A DNA stretch of 6,135 nucleotides from Christensenella sp. UBA767 (GTDB taxonomy: Bacteria; Bacillota; Clostridia; Christensenellales; CAG-917). This document shows, in pieces, positions 4,719 through 6,135 of the stretch (the first letter of the stretch is position 1; each line of letters starts with the position of its first letter). The translations under genes were made by a program, and so were the position numbers. The notes below the pieces were generated by a model, which was not told the DNA's origin, did no database searches, and saw only the letters and a list, made by a program, of their open reading frames with translations. The stretch covers positions 1-6,135 of the forward strand of contig DBJV01000011.1 of NCBI GenBank assembly GCA_002297185.1. The letters are read 5' to 3'.

Positions 4719-5123
4719 ATGAACAAAAAAGTTATTGCTATCGTAGCAGTCATCGCACTCGTTGCAATCCTCGGCATCTGCCTCGTAGCATGCAACGCAA
4801 GCAGCTACCAAAAGAAACTTGAGAAAGAAGGCTACAAAGTATCTACTTTCGATGAAGATAGCGACGAAGTAGCACTCGCAAACAAAGGTTTGAGTGATGA
4901 TTACAAAGGCAAAATCAAATGGATCGTCAGCGCAACGAAAGTTGATATTTCTCTTTCCGCAGGTGTTGATGCAGGTCACGTAACCATTTACAAATTCGAA
5001 AAGATTGCTGACGCAAAACAATGTGTTAAAGATTTGGGCGCAGAAGAAGATGACCAAAACGTCGTACGTAAAGGCAACATCGTCTTTGTTGGCACAAAAG
5101 CAGCAGTTGAAATCGTTGCATAA
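4719..5123 (+). CDS. Small lipoprotein of unknown function
   Basis: The product is 134 residues. It begins with a type II signal peptide: MNKK, a hydrophobic stretch (residues 5-24), and a lipobox LVAC with Cys25 as the predicted lipidation site. The mature part of 110 residues would be anchored on the outer face of the membrane. It is charged, with KKLEKEGYKV (31-40) resembling the start of a small alpha/beta domain, then a repeat of short beta-like stretches (KWIVSATKVDISL, HVTIYKF, NIVFVGTK). I do not recognise the family. A strong GGAGG site (4704-4708) lies 10 bases before the ATG. The exact-consensus promoter and repeated use of few codons (GCA, AAA, CTC) suggest high expression. It is a single-gene unit closed by the terminator at 5143-5173. 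Confidence 0.85.
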   Translation: MNKKVIAIVAVIALVAILGICLVACNASSYQKKLEKEGYKVSTFDEDSDEVALANKGLSDDYKGKIKWIVSATKVDISLSAGVDAGHVTIYKFEKIADAKQCVKDLGAEEDDQNVVRKGNIVFVGTKAAVEIVA

Positions 5124-5142
5124 TTAAGCACTAATACTTAAC

Positions 5143-5173
5143 AAAAAAAAGCACTCATCCGAGTGCTTTTTTT
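5143..5173. terminator. Bidirectional terminator between lipoprotein and toxin genes
   Basis: GCACTC (5151-5156) and GAGTGC (5161-5166) form the stem around loop ATCC. Eight A's precede it and seven T's follow, so it serves the + strand lipoprotein gene and the minus-strand toxin gene that converge here. The stem core CACTC/GAGTG is the same as in both terminators near the 5S gene. Confidence 0.93.
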
Positions 5174-5186
5174 ATACGATTTTTAA

Positions 5187-5570
5187 TTATTCAAATCTTT
5201 CAACGTTGCGTATCCAGTTTAGAATTTCGTCGTATTTCATTTCGCCAGATGCAACGGCAAGCCCGACACGTGCAACTTCGTCGTTGTCTGCGTCGGTGTG
5301 AATTCCGTTTGCCTCCAAGAACGTCAGCATAACGTACATTCCTATTCGTTTGTTGCCGTCAACAAAAGCGTGGTTTGATATAAGACTAAAGCCCAATCTT
5401 GCCGCTTTTTCTTCTTTGGTGGGGTATAACTCTTTTCCGTCGAACGTCGCATATATGCTTTCGAGCGCAGAATTGAGCAGTTTCATATCACGCACGCCGT
5501 CACTACCGCCGGTTTCTTGCGTGATTAGTTGATGCAATAATAAAACTTTGTCGTCGTCAAATTTAATCAT
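5187..5570 (-). CDS. doc: Doc-type toxin (Fic/Doc family)
   Basis: The product is 127 residues, typical of Doc. The Fic-fold signature HAFVDGNKR is at 67-75 with the catalytic His67; Lys74 replaces the Gly found in AMP-transferring Fic enzymes (HPFREGNGR), as in Doc. Doc of phage P1 is known to phosphorylate elongation factor EF-Tu and block translation; the same reaction is inferred here. The early region has the Doc-type pattern LLHQLITQETGG (11-22), with GVRD after it and LNSALES (32-38). It is the second gene of a toxin-antitoxin operon: its ATG overlaps the antitoxin's stop as ATGA (5570-5567), implying coupled translation, and its own ribosome site is weak. All key motif residues are intact, so the toxin is probably functional. 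Transcription ends at the shared terminator 5143-5173. Confidence 0.93.
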   Translation of the reverse strand: MIKFDDDKVLLLHQLITQETGGSDGVRDMKLLNSALESIYATFDGKELYPTKEEKAARLGFSLISNHAFVDGNKRIGMYVMLTFLEANGIHTDADNDEVARVGLAVASGEMKYDEILNWIRNVERFE

Positions 5571-5809
5571 TCTGCCAATTTCTTAAAAGCGGGGCGGTAT
5601 TTTTCAAGAATACGCCTTGCTGCAACGTCGATTCTTTCATCGTCCGTCAATTCAAAGACGGGATTTGTTTCAAGATTGACAATCATATATTTTGGTCTGT
5701 TGTTCTTAAACACAACAGCCGTACCTTGCTTGTCGGCGATTTTGACTACTCTTGAAAAGTTTTGATTTGCCTCTGTCATAGATATAATTTGGCTGGTATC
5801 CAATGTCAT
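5567..5809 (-). CDS. phd: Phd/YefM-family antitoxin
   Basis: The product is 80 residues. The N-terminal half has the Phd/YefM DNA-binding and dimerisation pattern: SMTEANQNFSRVVKIADK at 10-27, then GTAVVFKNNRPKYMIVN at 29-45. The C-terminal stretch (about 55-80, charged and helical) is the part that binds and neutralises the toxin in this family. ATG 5809 was chosen because GAGGTG (around 5816-5821 on the + strand) is well spaced ahead; an in-frame TTG at 5839 lies inside the promoter. The gene precedes and overlaps the Doc toxin. Family knowledge says that antitoxin and toxin-antitoxin complex repress their own promoter; the inverted repeat at 5838-5865 is a candidate site. Confidence 0.92.
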   Translation of the reverse strand: MTLDTSQIISMTEANQNFSRVVKIADKQGTAVVFKNNRPKYMIVNLETNPVFELTDDERIDVAARRILEKYRPAFKKLAE

Positions 5810-5828
5810 ACATATCACCTCACTTATA

Positions 5829-5856
5829 ATTATACACAAAAATAGGATAAAATCAA
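5829..5856 (-). promoter_or_regulatory. Promoter of the antitoxin-toxin operon
   Basis: On the minus strand, TTGATT (5856-5851) and TATAAT (5834-5829) are spaced by 16 bases. Transcription would start near 5822, just before the antitoxin's ribosome site, giving a very short leader. Confidence 0.6.
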
Positions 5857-5865
5857 CCTATTTTT
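5838..5865. promoter_or_regulatory. Inverted repeat around the toxin-antitoxin -35 box
   Basis: AAAAATAGG (5838-5846) and CCTATTTTT (5857-5865) are a perfect 9-base inverted repeat with a 10-base spacer, enclosing the -35 box. It is a candidate Phd/Doc operator. It could instead act as an extra AT-rich terminator, since T's follow on one strand and A's on the other. Confidence 0.45.
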
Positions 5866-5869
5866 TAAC

Positions 5870-5897
5870 AAAAAAACTCGGACAATTATGCCCGAGC
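5870..5897 (-). terminator. Terminator of dpaB
   Basis: Read on the minus strand, CTCGG (5896-5892) pairs with CCGAG (5881-5877) around a 10-base loop, followed by seven T's (5876-5870). It lies 17 bases behind the dpaB stop and separates that unit from the toxin-antitoxin operon. Confidence 0.85.
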
Positions 5898-5913
5898 TTA
5901 AACTTGCAAACTT

Positions 5914-6135
5914 TTACAGTATAATCGGCTGAATTTGCACACCCTGCAACGCTTTTTGCACGGTTGGCAACACAAGGGAAGTGTCGGCAATCAGCGAATG
6001 CGGCTTTTTGTCGGGCGAATCTTGTCCAAACGGCACGAGGTATATGTTTTTCGTATTCAGCAGCGTGCCGATATTTGTTGCGTTTGCCCCAAGCGCGTCG
6101 TTTGAGGACACGGACAGCACCACAGGCTTATTCGT
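5914..6135 (-). CDS. dpaB: Dipicolinate synthase subunit B, C-terminal part (partial)
   Basis: Seventy-three codons plus the stop are present; the start lies beyond the window edge. The visible end reads VVLSVSSNDALGANATNIG, then LLNTKNIYLVPFGQDSP, and ends KALQGVQIQPIIL. This closely follows the C-terminus of Bacillus SpoVFB/DpaB as I remember it (a STNDALG motif, STKNIFFIPFGQDDPFKKPNS, and QLQPIL near the end). The A and B subunits make dipicolinic acid from dihydrodipicolinate in the mother cell during sporulation, and the product fills the spore core. In-frame codons continue upstream of the GTG at 6123 (reading T-N-K-P), so that GTG is an internal Val and not a start. In other spore formers dpaA usually lies just upstream, which would be outside the window. 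Its presence marks the organism as a spore former or descendant of one. Confidence 0.93.
   Translation of the reverse strand, partial: TNKPVVLSVSSNDALGANATNIGTLLNTKNIYLVPFGQDSPDKKPHSLIADTSLVLPTVQKALQGVQIQPIIL

Noticed and set aside
4641..5057. 138-codon open frame on the minus strand
   Set aside because: It is the shadow of the lipoprotein gene and covers its consensus promoter; no ribosome site or family match.
1..6135. CRISPR array, tRNA genes or insertion-sequence transposase
   Set aside because: No regularly spaced direct repeats, no cloverleaf with a TTCGANTC-type arm, and no transposase-like protein were seen.

Overview
The window looks like chromosomal DNA of a low-to-moderate GC, endospore-forming Firmicute (Clostridia-like). 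The evidence is a 23S-5S rRNA operon end with Gram-positive-type 5S, strong GGAGG ribosome sites, sigma-A promoters close to consensus, rho-independent terminators, and at the far right the C-terminal part of dipicolinate synthase subunit B, a spore-core gene. I cannot name the species.

Layout: 1-199 is the 3' end of 23S rRNA, about 305-421 is 5S rRNA, and 425-460 is its terminator. From 461 to 1059 there is no convincing gene. This AT-rich stretch is full of inverted repeats and carries what look like decayed pieces of 5S rRNA plus terminator, one inverted and one direct. A regulated-looking promoter region (945-1034) then leads into a 17-codon hydrophobic micro-ORF (1060-1113) and an XRE-type HTH regulator with an unrecognised C-terminal half (1147-2043). 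A perfect 40-bp palindrome terminates it. Next comes a separately promoted GIY-YIG (T5orf172-like) plus DUF4357 protein (2208-2939) with its own terminator. These two AT-rich genes look like accessory cargo lodged behind the rRNA operon.

From 3047 the style changes to C-ending, less AT-rich codons: a MATE-family multidrug exporter (3047-4501), an intergenic stretch with an imperfect direct repeat, then a small lipoprotein (4719-5123) driven by an exact consensus promoter. A bidirectional terminator (5143-5173) separates it from a minus-strand toxin-antitoxin pair: Phd/YefM antitoxin (5809-5567) overlapping a Doc-type toxin (5570-5187) by 4 bases. Upstream of that, also on the minus strand, is the tail of dpaB/spoVFB (6135-5914) with its own terminator.

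Functional links are limited. Antitoxin and toxin form one coupled operon. The micro-ORF and HTH gene share one promoter and probably one transcript. All other genes appear to be separate transcription units. The least explained parts are the palindromic 5S-derived region (384-837) and the micro-ORF/HTH unit with its layered palindromes.
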